In this document: positions 22,434 to 33,316 of the stretch, piece by piece
Numbering within the stretch: the first letter of the stretch is position 1
Layout of the letters: each line of letters opens with the position of its first letter
Origin: Petaurus breviceps papuanus
Taxonomy: Eukaryota > Chordata > Mammalia > Diprotodontia > Petauridae
Assembly (NCBI GenBank): GCA_028583685.1
Contig: JAMXIF010000002.1
Location: forward strand, 58,466,301-58,530,300
Direction of reading: 5' to 3'
DNA: 64,000 nucleotides
Notes under the pieces: model-generated
Databases searched by the model: none
What the model was told of the DNA's origin: nothing
What the model saw: the letters and a program-made list of their open reading frames with translations, nothing else
Translations under genes and position numbers: made by a program

Positions 22434-23412
22434 TTATCTTCCTCAGTCAGGCTGTTGACTCTCATTTCATAATTTTCTTGCATTGTTCTCATTTCTCTTC
22501 CCAATTTTTCCTCCACTTCTCTTATTTGGTTTCCAAAATCTTTCTTAAGGTCCTCTATGGCCTGTAACCAGCTTGTATTTTCCTTTGAAGCTTTTGGTGC
22601 AGGAGTTCTGACTTCCTGTTCCATGCTTTGATCCTTTTTGTCCCCAAAATAGGAGTGTATTGTTGGAATTTTCTGTTTGATTGTTTCCTCTGCCTGCTCA
22701 TTTTGCCACTCAATTACTTGACTTATGGGCTTTTGGCCACAGTAGGACTCTGCCACCAGACAGGGGAGCTTTCGTCCTGAACGCTGGGGTTTTCTCAGCT
22801 GCCAGAGGTATTAGATGGGTGCCCTCTCTGAGGTCTCCACACCCTCTGGCAAGCTGGACACACACCCCAGAACCTCCACCCTAGACGGCAATCCAGATCC
22901 AAGCAGGTTAAAGGAAGAGCGATTACCCCTCAGACTGGTGCTTGGTCCCCCTACACTCTGCAGGCCAGGAGCTGAAGCCGCCACGTGGCGTTTTGGCTGG
23001 CTGTGCCAGCATCTCAGCCTTTTCACCCTGGGGGTAAAAGCCACGCACTCCCACTTACTGGTCCCAAAGTCCAGACTGTACTGACCTCTCACTTTGTCCT
23101 TTGTGTCTATGTGTTGATAAATCTGGAAAGGGCCACAGCTGCTTCTGATCCGCCTCTGGCTGGCGGCTGGTCAGGCCTGTCCTGGGGCTAAAGCCTCGGT
23201 GCTGGGCTGGGCTCGGCTCCCAGAGCGCTGCGCTGGATTCCTGCCGGCCTGCCTGGCTGTCCTCAGCGGGAGGTTAGCTTCTCTGTGTTATTTTGTGGGT
23301 TCTGAAGCTCCAAAGTTTGTTTAGAGTCCTCTTTTTACATGGATTGGGGAGGGTGGAAGCCGGAGCTGTGGGAAGGTCATGCTTCTACTCCGCCATCTTG
23401 GCTCCGCCCCCC
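22434..23412 (-). mobile_element. L1-family 5' end: 5' UTR plus ORF1 start, 3'-truncated
   Basis: On the minus strand the element starts 'ggggggcggagccaagatgg', the typical start of an L1 5' UTR, and runs through a GC- and CpG-rich 5' UTR into the N-terminal ORF1 (residues AESYCGQKPISQVIEW... and a coiled-coil segment IEDLKKDFGNQIREVEEKL). It stops after about 980 bp, inside ORF1. The position expected for the ORF1 start codon reads GTG here and GTA in the related copy at 42.7 kb. It is flanked by 14-bp duplications with one mismatch (catgtttaattatc at 22425-22438 and catgcttaattatc at 23415-23428). There is no poly(A) tail. The parent may be a full L1 or a half-L1. Confidence 0.85.
23392..23400 (-). 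promoter_or_regulatory. YY1-like site at L1 5' UTR start
   Basis: GCCATCTTG on the plus strand is CAAGATGGC in the element's sense, placed within about 20 bp of its first base. In primate L1 the same site positions transcription initiation through YY1. Its role here is inferred by position. Confidence 0.6.
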
Positions 23413-23569
23413 AGCATGCTTAATTATCAAGAAGGAATAGAAGTAGCTTAGTTGGGCAATGACCCACATTTCCTTTCATGAGAGCCAATCTGAAAAATTA
23501 TTTCAAGTTATAGGGTTGGAAAATGTGTCTCCATAACCAAAAGTGGGAGAAGCATTTGTAGTTTGAAGA

Positions 23570-23735
23570 CTTAGGTCAAGTGCCAGCTTTGTTTGCTTAC
23601 TCCTTCTATGATCTTTGGAAAGTAACTAAATAACTCTGGTGCAAAATAATAATAATTACTAATGATAACACCACTTACTTCATAGAGTTGATATGAAGAT
23701 CAGATTACAGAATGTAAGTAAAGTATTTTATAAAC
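23570..23735 (+). repeat. CORE-SINE fragment
   Basis: The middle and 3' parts of a MIR/THER-like SINE: 'ttggaaagtaactaaataac', 'caaaataataataattac', then 'gtaaagtattttataaacct'. Confidence 0.6.
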
Positions 23736-24289
23736 CTTAACTATTCCACAGACATCTCAAACTCAACATGTCTAGAACATAAAATTATTTCCCCTCAAAT
23801 CCATTTCTCTTTCAAACTTCACCAGTCCAGGTAGGGACACATCAACCTGCCAGTTTCCCAGGTTTACAACATTAGCATCATAGTTGATACCTCACTCTCA
23901 ATCACCCATAAAACCAATCATTCACCATTATTTATCATTTCTTTCTCCATAACATGTTTTGCATATCTTCCTTTAACACACTACAATCCCAGTTCAGTCT
24001 TTCATCACCTTTCACCTGGTCTGTTATAATAGCGTCTTAATTGACTTAACTAACTCAAAGGTCTCCCTGCCCCCAATCAATCCTCCATTCAGATAGTAAA
24101 ATTATTTCCTTTAACCCCAGTTCTGACTATTTTACTTCCATCCACCCCACCCAAATTTCAGGAGATCCCTACTTTCTGTAAGATTAAATATAAACTCTTT
24201 TATTTGGGATTCAAAAGCTTTTCACAGTCTAGATCCAGTCTACCTTTCCAGTCTTCTTACAATATTACTGCACTCCATTTACTCTGTGG

Positions 24290-24538
24290 TCTAGGTAGTA
24301 CCAGTGGGTAGAGTGCAGGACCTGAGGTCAGGAAGATTCATCTTCCTGAGTTCACATATGGCCTCAGATATTTATTAGCTATGTTACCCTGGGCAAGTCA
24401 TTTAGCCCCATTTGCCTCAGTTCCTCATCTATAAAATGAAGTGGGGAAGGAAATGGCCAAACCACTCCAGTATCTTCACCAAGTAAACCCCAAAAGAGGA
24501 TTTAAATAGTCAGACATGACTGAAACTGAAAAACAACC
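24290..24538 (+). repeat. MAR1-type SINE inserted in L2
   Basis: Sense copy with a slightly shortened head ('ctaggtagtaccagtgggta'), 'gggcaagtcatttagcccc', 'ccactccagtatcttcacc' and the end 'actgaaaaacaaccaa'. Confidence 0.88.
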
Positions 24539-24820
24539 AAACATGCCACCCTTGCTATTGTTCTAGAAATGTGACATTCTGTTTTCTATCTCCTTGCCTT
24601 TACATTGGCTATCCCTCCATGCTTAAAATGGACTCCCTCTTCACAGTTAGTCCTTTGAATTCCTGGTTCCCTTTAAGATTTGGCCCAAGGTACAACTTCT
24701 ACATGAAGCCTTCTCTGAGCCCATCAGAGCTACTCATATCCCCCTTTAAAACTTTGTATTTTTTACATACTTACACACACGTACATATATTGTGTATGTG
24801 TACATATATATTTTTTCTGG

Positions 24821-24994
24821 GGTTTTGTTTGTTTGTTTTGCTTTTGGAGAAGGGAAGGTGGGACAATTGGGGTTAAATGACTTGCCCAAGGTCATAGGCT
24901 AGCTTTTGTGTTAAGTGTCTGAGGTCAGATTTTAACTCAGTTCCTCCTGACTCCAGGGCCAGTGCTCTATTCACTGTGCCACCTAAGAGCCCCA
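24821..24994 (-). repeat. tRNA-head SINE inserted in L2
   Basis: Antisense copy: a T-rich end, then 'aaatgacttgcccaaggtca', 'ctcctgactccagggccagt' and 'tctattcactgtgccacc'. Related ATATATATTTT stretches on both sides may be its target duplication, but AT repetition makes this unsure. Confidence 0.88.
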
Positions 24995-25155
24995 ATATAT
25001 ATATTTTCTACTTATTCATGAATATACATGAAGTTTCCCCCATTAGTATGTAAACTCCTTGATGTAAAGGACTTATATTATATTTGTATCCCTACTGCTT
25101 AGTACCATGCCTGGCACGTTAGGCCCTTAATGAATTCATGTTGATTGATTGCTAC

Positions 25156-25425
25156 ATAAATGTAAGATCCTATAATAGTGATGGTGATGGTGATAATGAA
25201 AATGATTTATTTGCTTTTTCCCATTAAATAAAGCAAAGACCCAAATGAATAATTACAGTTTCCTAAAAGCACAGTCTGTTTGTGGCTTCTGGACAATCCT
25301 ACTCATGATAAATAATTTAATTTATTAATATAAGCTACAAGAAAGGTTAAAAAAAGGAATGGTGATTTTCATTCAGATTCTGATTCTGAGAAGAATCAGT
25401 ATAAAGAAAGGTGGAAAGCCACATG
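25156..25425. other. No recognised feature
   Basis: Anonymous AT-rich sequence. Confidence 0.35.
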
Positions 25426-25429
25426 GCCA

Positions 25430-25590
25430 CAGAGAATATAGCATAACTCTGCTATAATGGAAACTACATTTGGTGTCAAAGTGTCACGTTCAAATCTGGA
25501 CTCTCTCACCTGAATGGTCCTTTTCTATAAAACATGGAGGTTGAACTAGATTATCTCTAAGTTCCCTTCCAGTTCTGAATGTATGATCCT
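25430..25590 (+). repeat. MIR/THER-like SINE
   Basis: The 3' domain 'ggaggttgaactagattatc ... tctaagttcccttccagttc' is diagnostic; the head is diverged. Confidence 0.65.
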
Positions 25591-25617
25591 AATAAACAAG
25601 ATTTTCATGAGAATCAG

Positions 25618-25850
25618 AAAAGTACCGTGGAAAGAACAACGAAATGTGAGTGAGAAGACCAGGGTTTTAAACTTTTTAACATGTGACCTTAGACAAGTCA
25701 CCTGACCTCTCTGAAACTATTTCTATATCTGCAAAATGGGAATAATAATGTTCTTCCTACCTATCTTATAGGATTGTTGTAGAATCAAATAAAATAGCAC
25801 TTGTGAGAGCACTTTGAAAAATAGTGTTATGTGAATATAAGTTGTAATGC
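25618..25850 (+). repeat. CORE-SINE
   Basis: The head 'gtaccgtggaaagaacaacg', the CORE 'tgtgaccttagacaagtcac', 'atctgcaaaatgggaataat' and the 3' part 'gagagcactttgaaaaatag' are in order. Confidence 0.7.
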
Positions 25851-25869
25851 AGACATTATTAGTAGAAAC

Positions 25870-25980
25870 TTATTGTGGGGAAAGGGATACATGTAGAGTC
25901 AGAAGTATTTAATTCAAGTGTCAACTCTGCTACTCAGTTTCATGACATGGGGTGAATCACTCACCTTTTTCTGATTAAAG
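25870..25980 (+). repeat. CORE-SINE head fragment
   Basis: A head and CORE scrap with 'agagtcagaagtatttaatt' and 'ggggtgaatcactcacc'; the 3' part is missing. Confidence 0.45.
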
Positions 25981-26450
25981 ATGTAATATATACTTAGTTT
26001 AGCATATGCTTATAGATTTGCCAAAAGGGATGTTAAAAAATAAAATAAAATATTCAATTAGATGAATAAAAATATATACAGTTATCTTGGCACCTGAGCA
26101 AAGGCTAAGTTTACATAAAACATGATTCTCTCCAGTTTCTTAAATTTAAATCATTTTAAATGATTTAATATCACTAAGATATAAATTATCTACTGAGAGG
26201 CATAGCATATTGACAGTTGGTATCAGAGCCCAAGAAGCTCTCAAAGACTAAATCTATATCCACCTCTACCCATAGGCCAGTAAGTGTGAAATCAGCATGA
26301 CTATATGTTTTTTATATTCTGTATCTATGGACTATCCCTCCAAACTTCTTTTTGGACTTCTCCTTGCCTCCTAGCTATAGATCAAATAAAACCTTTTACT
26401 CAGTGTACCCTAAAAAATAAAAAGTGAGTTTCCTTTCCATGTCTTTGGTA
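25981..26450. other. No recognised feature
   Basis: AT-rich, no named repeat. Confidence 0.35.
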
Positions 26451-26454
26451 AAAC

Positions 26455-26590
26455 TCAATTTCTCAGTAAACTCCCTAAGAGCAGGGATTATTTTCCATTT
26501 TGTCTTGGCATACCCAGCATCTAACTCAGTGCCTTGCACATAGGAGGTACTTAAAAAGAATTTGTTGGATATAATTCAATTCAATTACTT
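26455..26590 (+). mobile_element. L2 LINE 3'-end fragment
   Basis: Sense L2 terminus: 'aaactccctaagagcaggga', 'cagcatctaactcagtgcc' and 'cacataggaggtacttaa'. Confidence 0.65.
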
Positions 26591-27950
26591 TTACTAATAT
26601 CTTTCACTTATGTCTACATACTTGCTCTTTCTCTTTCTTATCTTTTCCTTTGAGAATATCTTTGCATTAACTATTTGTTGGCCTAAAATTATATGTTTTG
26701 AGCACATTTCAGCTTCAAACCATTTGAACAAAAAGATTAATTTGCCTGTGGAACTGTTTACTCTCTTCTTACAGGCCATGTAGACAATCAATGCACAGAA
26801 GTGAGGTGAGGTGAGGGAACAGAGATGTCTTGGGGAAAATAACACCAGATGGTTAGACACACTCGCCTACAACATAAATAATGTAATTTGGACTTTACAG
26901 CTGATGCAGGGAAGTGTAAAAAGTAAAGGGAGATATTATTATGTGTGTATACTTATATATAGCATCTATAGTATATTAATATCATATCTTTATAGTTAGG
27001 GAATAAATGATTCACCAGACTTGAATTCTCCCTAGCACCAGTAAGTGGTACATGCTTTAACTGGAAAATGCTGATCTATTTTTAATAAACTGACCTTTTC
27101 ACTTGAACATTACTAGTTTTAATGAGCCTGCAAACCTGGGTTGATTGATTTAGTAATATAATGCTCTCAGACTCCAATTTTCATTATATATATAATTAAG
27201 TTGCTTATTGAGAAGACTTGCCTTTGGGCCATCACCTCTCGGTCATCAGCTCGTTATTATAGGGCCCATCACATTAATTCCTCATTCATTCCACATAGAG
27301 AAATTAATAAAATATTCTAGCCATCTTTTTTTCCTCCTTTGGTGAAATGGTTACTTTGGCAGGAAATAGGCATTAACAAATGGAACTTCAGTCTAGAGCA
27401 ATGTAGGCATTTCTGTGGGGGGATAAGAAGCTAAAAAGATGAATCATGAAACCTCTCTGACTGGGACCTCCAGAGTCAGGCAATTTTCCAAGGGCCAAGA
27501 GGGAGAAAGCTCATACTTCTTTATGCCAGGTCCAAAAGACTGAATCATAAGAGGAAGAGCTCTGAACAAAGAATATAGAATACAGTATCCTGGGAGCTTA
27601 TTGCAAGCTTACAGTAAGGCTCAGAGACTCAGTAGTATTTTCTCCCATAACACAACATTAAATGATCTATTTTGGTATAATAAAAAAGACAGCACATATG
27701 CTACATAAAACTATCAGTGTGCCAGAGATGACAAAGCAAAACTCAGGGGAAGTCAAATATTTATGCTGAGGCAATGTCTGTCTGTATCACAGGTCTCCAA
27801 AGAAAATCTGGAAAAGGCAATCTAGCCTGCTTACAAGTTCCAATGGGAAATCAAGGCAGAAGATGGAAATATATCTAGCTAGAAGTTTGCTATAATGCAT
27901 TAGCTTGGCAGACAGATAATCAAAGAGTTATGGAATAATACAACTGGAAA
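26591..27950. other. No recognised feature
   Basis: About 1.36 kb of apparently single-copy AT-rich DNA. A TA-rich block lies at 26940-27000. No exon is supported; any conserved non-coding element here cannot be seen without alignment. Confidence 0.45.
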
Positions 27951-27954
27951 AGAA

Positions 27955-28110
27955 TGTAAGAGATGATGTCATTCCTATTCTAATTCTACAGATGGGGAAA
28001 CTGAGGCCTGGGGTGATGGAAGAGTTTTTTAAGCTAATTTAATAGTTTAGCTGGGAACTGGTTTTCATGTTTCTGAGCCCAGTGTTCTTTCCATTATGTT
28101 ACATTTTGCC
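27955..28110 (-). repeat. MIR-like SINE fragment
   Basis: Antisense phrases 'tctacagatggggaaactga' and 'gcccagtgttctttccatta' mark the CORE and head. Confidence 0.6.
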
Positions 28111-28660
28111 ATAGTATACATTACATTATCTCAGAACATCACAGACTTTCCAAGCACTCATGCTAAAACCTTACTGAAGTTAAGTGAAAAATATCAGTCA
28201 TTCATGAATTCATGTTATTCTTCAATTCTCCTCCTTAAAACAAAGTTTAAAACTAGACACTTTGAAGAAGGGATTTTATGAAAAACTAGATTTAGAAAGA
28301 GTTTAACAACTCCCGAAAACCAAGGGGTGCTTTTTTTGAAATTTTCAAAGTTGTCTGGAAACTAGCAAACTAAGCCCTTTTGACTGATTATTCTATCCCC
28401 CATGCCTGAAGCCATTATTTAGGGCATAAAAAGTGGACATGTTGGAGTAGGGAAGAATAATTTTCATCGTGGTCCAATTTAAGCTTTAAAAGAAGAAAAA
28501 GCAAAACTGTCCCTTCTTCCAACTTTCTTAGGAAAGGAATGTTTCTCTTCTTTCTGTAGGTTAGCCTTTAAAGCTTCCCAGTCCTGGGGCCCTCTCCCAT
28601 GTGACACAACTAATTTTTTAATACATATGCACCCCCTCATACTTTATAAGAAAGTATTTC
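28111..28660. other. No recognised feature
   Basis: Anonymous AT-rich sequence. Confidence 0.35.
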
Positions 28661-28664
28661 CAGG

Positions 28665-28865
28665 CATGAGAAGCAGTGTTGCATAGAGATAGAGAATCAA
28701 CCTCAGAGTCCAGAAAACCTATGTTTATTTCTTTTCTTTGACAAATATTAGCTCTGTGATCCTAGTGAGTCACTTAACTTTGCAATTCTCCAGGAAATTC
28801 TCTAATATTCTGTACAAGTCGCAACTTTAGGCAAATTTCTAAAACTTGTAGAGTAATGGAGAGTG
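28665..28865 (+). repeat. CORE-SINE, diverged
   Basis: The head 'agcagtgttgcatagagata' and the CORE 'ctgtgatcctagtgagtcac' are visible; the 3' part is degraded. Confidence 0.5.
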
Positions 28866-28999
28866 CCAAGGGAGAAAAGATACAGAAAGAAGAGGGTCAA
28901 AAATCCAAAGATTGGGAGCACTCACCAAGACACAAAGAAGAAGGTAGAGAAATAGGGGTTGAAGAGAGGAAGTGAGGCAAGGAAGTATGGTGTCTCTCT

Positions 29000-30155
29000 A
29001 GTTTAATTCAACAAATATTTATTAATCACTTACTAAGTGTCATACAATGTAGTAGGGATTAGGGATACAAAGAAAGAAATGAAACAGACCCAGCCCTCAC
29101 AGAGTTTCTATTCTAGTGGGAATGGATTAAACAGTAACTGGAAGAGTAAGATGAGATTTTATGCATGAAATAGCCTTAATTGAGCCTCGAGTGAAGGCAA
29201 GGATTCTGAGATGAGTGCATTATTGTGACAACAGAGCACAGATACTTTAAATGTATACATGTGGAAGAATCAAGTGCAAGGAACAACCAACAATTTCTTT
29301 TGGCTAGCCTAGATTGAAGAAAGGAGAGTACTATGAAATAAACCTGGAAGAGTAAGTCAGGTGTGTATTATAAATGGCCTTGAGTGACAGGCAAGGAATT
29401 TGAATTCTGTGCTAAATGTAATGTGGAGCCATCAAAAGTTTTTGAGTACAGGAGTGACTTAGTGATCTCTTCCTGTATCTTAGAAAGACTGAGAGGGAGA
29501 GAGAGACTGGAGAGAAGAGAGAGCAGAAGCAGAAAGACTATTTAGGGAGACAATAGTTGTCCAAGGAAGAGGTACTGAGAGTCTGATGGTGACCTGATGA
29601 TGAGTAGGCAGAATAGAACTAATGTGAGAAATAAAAGAAAAAAAAACTGCTAAAACTTGACAACTAATTGTTTATGGGTGACAAGGGAGACAGAAGAGTG
29701 AAGTACAGCTTCTTTTGTAATGCCCAGCTGACAATTTTTGGAGAAGAGGATCATGGTGGTGATCTCAAGAGAAATAGGGAATTTGGAGAGACAGGTTTGG
29801 GTAGAAGATAATGGGTTCCATTTTGAATATGTTGCATTTGAAGGGATTTCTAGGAGGAGATAAACAACAGGAGATGATGTGTGATGGAGGTTCAGGGAAG
29901 ATATTTTGAGTAAATATAAATTTGGGGATCATCTTTGCAGAACTAGTGGGAGCTGAGAAGTTTTGCAAGAGTACAGACAGAGAAGGATCAGGAAAGAAGC
30001 CTGGATAATATCCATGCTAGTGGAATGGAGAAACATGCCAATCTAATAAAAAAAAATTGAGAAGTGACCTGACTAAAAGGAATACCTGTAGCTGAGGAAA
30101 AAGAGACTATTTAGAAGGTAGAGAAGATCAGTACTATCAAATGCTACCAAATGGT
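29000..30155 (-). mobile_element. L2 LINE, long relic (left part)
   Basis: The minus strand starts at an L2 3' terminus ('caacaaatatttattaatca', 'agtgtcatacaatgtagtag') and runs through the ORF end into RT-coding sequence ('tctatctagaag'-like drift; 'atcagtactatcaaatgc' corresponds to the AAFDTVD region). It continues at 30733-30920 after a 567-bp insertion. Confidence 0.65.
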
Positions 30156-30722
30156 AGTGCATGGGTTGTCTGGGGCGTTCCAGGACTAGTACCTCTTATG
30201 TGAGGACTTGTTGAGCCCTATTCAGGATTGTTTGTTCACCTTTGGTGTCCACCTTTCACCCAACTCTCACCTATAACTCCAAGAAGCTATAATATGCAGA
30301 GGCCACACCCTGGTAAACTGTCTTGGCAGACTAGATAAACCAGCTTGAGGCTAAACCGGGTATTGATTGACGAGCCTCAAACCTATTGGTGAATTAGGAG
30401 GATGTCAACCACAAGATGTGAAGACATCACCTAACAGAATGAGAAGATGAGAACAATTTGTTCCAATGGCCTCAAAGACAGACAAAGCAGGTAGTATGGA
30501 GTGCTTAGAGCTTGGTCAGATATTGAAGGTCATCCATTGCATCCCTGTCTCTCATCAATTGTCTCTTTTGTCTTGCCACTAGACTTTGATGACTCTGGAA
30601 AAGAGAGTGAGGCTGAAGACTTTGCACAATTCTGCTTCACCGAAATCCAATTCACTCTGGAATCAAAATGTCACTCCATGATGTCACTGGTTCTCTCTGA
30701 AAAGAAAGGACAAACAACAAAA
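30156..30722 (+). mobile_element. 567-bp RTE-tailed retroposon with 10-bp TSD
   Basis: A perfect 10-bp duplication, accaaatggt, lies at 30146-30155 and 30723-30732, so both ends are defined. It contains 'agaagatgagaacaatttgt' and 'tttgtcttgccactagactt', both shared with the copies at 34.1 and 62.6 kb. It ends 'ggttctctctgaaaagaaag' then an ACAACAA-rich tail, closely resembling the 3' end of the RTE-like LINE at 17.9 kb. There is no tRNA-like head that I can see. The 90-residue frame at 30501-30773 has no domain. I infer a non-autonomous element copied by RTE machinery. Confidence 0.8.
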
Positions 30723-30732
30723 ACCAAATGGT

Positions 30733-30920
30733 CAAAAGTTGAATACTTATGGAAAATGGGACCATCAGATTAGGCAAATCCAAGTTTATTAGTATTCTCT
30801 AAGGAAGCAATAGGAATAAAAGTCAGATTTTAAGGAGTTGACAAGAAAGTAGGAGATAAACAGAGGCCTTGGGATAAGTAATTTTTTTTCAAAGTTTGAC
30901 AGTAAAGGAAAGGTGAAGGA
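30733..30920 (-). mobile_element. L2 LINE, continuation after insertion
   Basis: The L2 relic resumes ('gggaccatcagattaggcaa', matching antisense of the TNDLH region) directly after the right-hand TSD. Confidence 0.5.
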
Positions 30921-32155
30921 TGGAATGAAAGTTAAATGAGCTATAAGTAAAGTCAATACCTTTTTTGACTGGGGAGACCTCAGTCTGTTTATAGGAAAAT
31001 GGAAAGCTTCTACAAAAGAGGGAAAAATTCAAGATCCATAAGAGATAGCAGAGACAATAACATCCCATGGGCTGAGTTTCCATGTATTTATTCCTGATCA
31101 CCACTCACTTGCTTACCCTGTCCATCATGGGGCATTAGTAAAAAAACAATTACAACATCTGCATTGATGATGAATCCAAATAAATTCTTGAAAACACTAT
31201 TTCCAATTTTGCAAAGATAATGGACTCATTTCATTGACAAGGTAAACTATTTCTTTTCTCTAACCTGGGCAGAATATTGGCTTTTCTGATGGATGAGAGA
31301 ACATTAAAACCATTTGGCCAGAGTGACAGAAGAAAGAGAGAAAGAGATCAATGGCTTTAATTGTCCTGGATTATAACTTTAAAAGTTTAAGAATTTCTAA
31401 AGCCATTTAAGACTCCTCCAAGGGTTTCTTTTTCTCTTAATTTGCTAGTGGTACCCTGCTTTAAAGTACATTTCTATAAGTATTAAAGATGCCAATCTTA
31501 ACCTGCCCTGTGATTGATTGTCTAATTCAATACTTTAACTGATAGCACCACCTACTCAGTCATTAATCTGATTGTTTATTGGTCAAATCCACCTCTAGTG
31601 AAAAATAGGGACAAAATAAGAATATAGAAACATCCCAAGTGGGACAGACCAAGGATCCTTCTAATTTATATGGAATTTCAATAGAGGTACTATGTTGTTG
31701 TATAGGAGCCAAAACAGAACCAATTATTGAGTCAAGACACTTCCCTATAGGAATAATTTTTCTGACTTTAGGATATTAACTATCTTGTAATTCCCCCCCA
31801 TCTGAATAAGAAAAAAATTATATTAGTTTTATGCTAAGCCTATTTATGGGAGGAAAAAACTCATGAAGCATACAGACTAATAGCTTCCTAATCATACTTA
31901 ACAATATTTAAAGGGTTCATGATTTCGCTGATGAAGGTACTTCCTCCCAGATGGGTATCACAACCTATCCATGCTTTGATAAAAAGTCTTCATAAGTTGC
32001 TGTAACTGAAAAAAAAATCATCACCTAGTGGCCAACCCTCTGGCAACAAAGTTTTCCAAACTTAGCCAAGCTGACCCTTGGGTGATGAAAATAGTTTGAT
32101 GACCACTGGGGTACATTTTAATTAAGGCAATGAAAAACCAGTGAAGACTACAGAC
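30921..32155. other. No recognised feature
   Basis: About 1.2 kb without a named repeat or supported exon. Confidence 0.4.
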
Positions 32156-32159
32156 ATGG

Positions 32160-32720
32160 CATAATTAGAAGGGTCATTTTATCTAATCTCATTGTGTAGA
32201 TAATGAAACTGGAGTTTGAAGAATGTGAGACCTGCGTGTACCCCTCATTACATGAAGAAGGACAAAACCTGGAATAGCCAACTGAGAGGATAATTTGAAT
32301 CTTTCTAGACTGACATATTAATAATCCTTTGCAATGCTCTCTGAAGGAACCCAAAATCCTCCTGCTGTATCAACAACCACAATACTGGATTAAGCTTGCA
32401 CAGACATCCTGAAGTCAGGGGCACTTCCTTGCTTTATGGAAACTTTATGTAACTTTGGCTACAAAAGGACTGCCATCCTGAGTCTGGGGCTCTTCTTTTT
32501 CTCATGGTTTTATAATATGTGCAGCCTAACCCCAAAGAGAGCTTAATTTATAACTGCAGCTCATATGATTTGTATACATGCCTATGGGCTTTGAGAGAAA
32601 TAAATGTGCATACAGCCTAATTTTGTTTGTCTTAGACCAAACTCTGGAGTACTCAGGAAATAAAATAATTTGCCTAAGGTAACACAGGTAGTAAGTAGCA
32701 GATCATCTAAATATTTGTTG
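32160..32720. other. Mostly anonymous, with MIR-like scraps
   Basis: Antisense SINE scraps may lie at 32165-32245 ('tcattttatctaatctcat') and 32640-32710 ('atttgcctaaggtaacacag'). Both are too short to classify. Confidence 0.3.
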
Positions 32721-32739
32721 ATGAATTAGAAATACTAAT

Positions 32740-32890
32740 TTGATTTTATCACTCCCTGCTTAAGAACTAGTAATACCTATCCAGTTTATATCAGATCAAA
32801 CTCCAACTCATCATTCTGGTATGCTAGAAATTAATATTTTATCCCCTTTTTACATGTTTAGTTTTGCCTCCCATTCTTCTTCAGTATGGA
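32740..32890 (+). mobile_element. L2 LINE ORF fragment
   Basis: Sense phrase 'atcactccctgcttaagaac' followed by 'tatcagatcaaactccaact' matches the end of the L2 ORF. Confidence 0.5.
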
Positions 32891-32929
32891 CCTTTGGGAA
32901 GATAATGATATAGGGATTTATCAGAGATA

Positions 32930-33095
32930 TAGGGAAAATGTACTGAAGTGTGAATAAAAAGGCCTGGATTTTAGTTTGTCACTAATCAATGATACAACCT
33001 GGGACAAGTCACTTCACCACTGGAGAACTTGGTTTCTCCAAATATAAACAATGACTAGGTTGGAATAGATGACATTTAAGGTCATACAAATGATG
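32930..33095 (+). repeat. MIR/THER-like SINE
   Basis: The CORE 'gggacaagtcacttcaccac' and the 3' domain 'ctaggttggaatagatgaca' then 'ttaaggtcata' are diagnostic. Confidence 0.6.
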
Positions 33096-33194
33096 AATTA
33101 TGACATCGTCACTCATTTCACTGTTAACCAAATGCAATCTTCTTCCCAAGTCTGGATGTTTGCTCAGGTTCTTCTCATCCCTCACAGCACCTCT

Positions 33195-33300
33195 CCTCTC
33201 TTCCATTCCATAGCTGAACGTTCTTTTAAAATCTGAATAAAGTCCTAGCACCTCCACAGGGCTTCCTTCACTTCTCTAACTCACTGTGATCCAAATAAAT
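33195..33300 (+). mobile_element. L2 LINE scrap
   Basis: Sense 'aataaagtcctagcacctcc' and 'ctctaactcactgtgatcc' resemble the segment after the L2 ORF. Confidence 0.3.
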
Positions 33301-33316
33301 TTTTTAAATGTTAAGT

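Larger units (their letters stand above)
23738..25155 (+). mobile_element. L2 LINE 3' half, carrying two SINEs
   Basis: Sense L2 with its phrases in the right order: 'agacatctcaaactcaacat' (the HLKLNM region of the RT ORF), 'cacctggtctgttataatag', 'ctttaagatttggcccaagg', 'catgaagccttctctgagcc', and the terminus 'gtatgtaaactccttgatg ... gaattcatgttgattgattg'. It is interrupted by a MAR1-type SINE (24290-24538) and by a second SINE (24821-24994). Net of insertions about 1 kb of L2 is present. The frame is dead. Confidence 0.75.

Noticed and set aside
22681-23191. GC-rich block that could be a CpG island or first exon
   Set aside because: Its start motif and collinearity with the 42.8-43.4 kb element identify it as an L1-family 5' UTR.
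30501-30773. 90-residue plus-strand frame
   Set aside because: It lies within the RTE-tailed retroposon and crosses its TSD into L2; the other copies do not keep it open.
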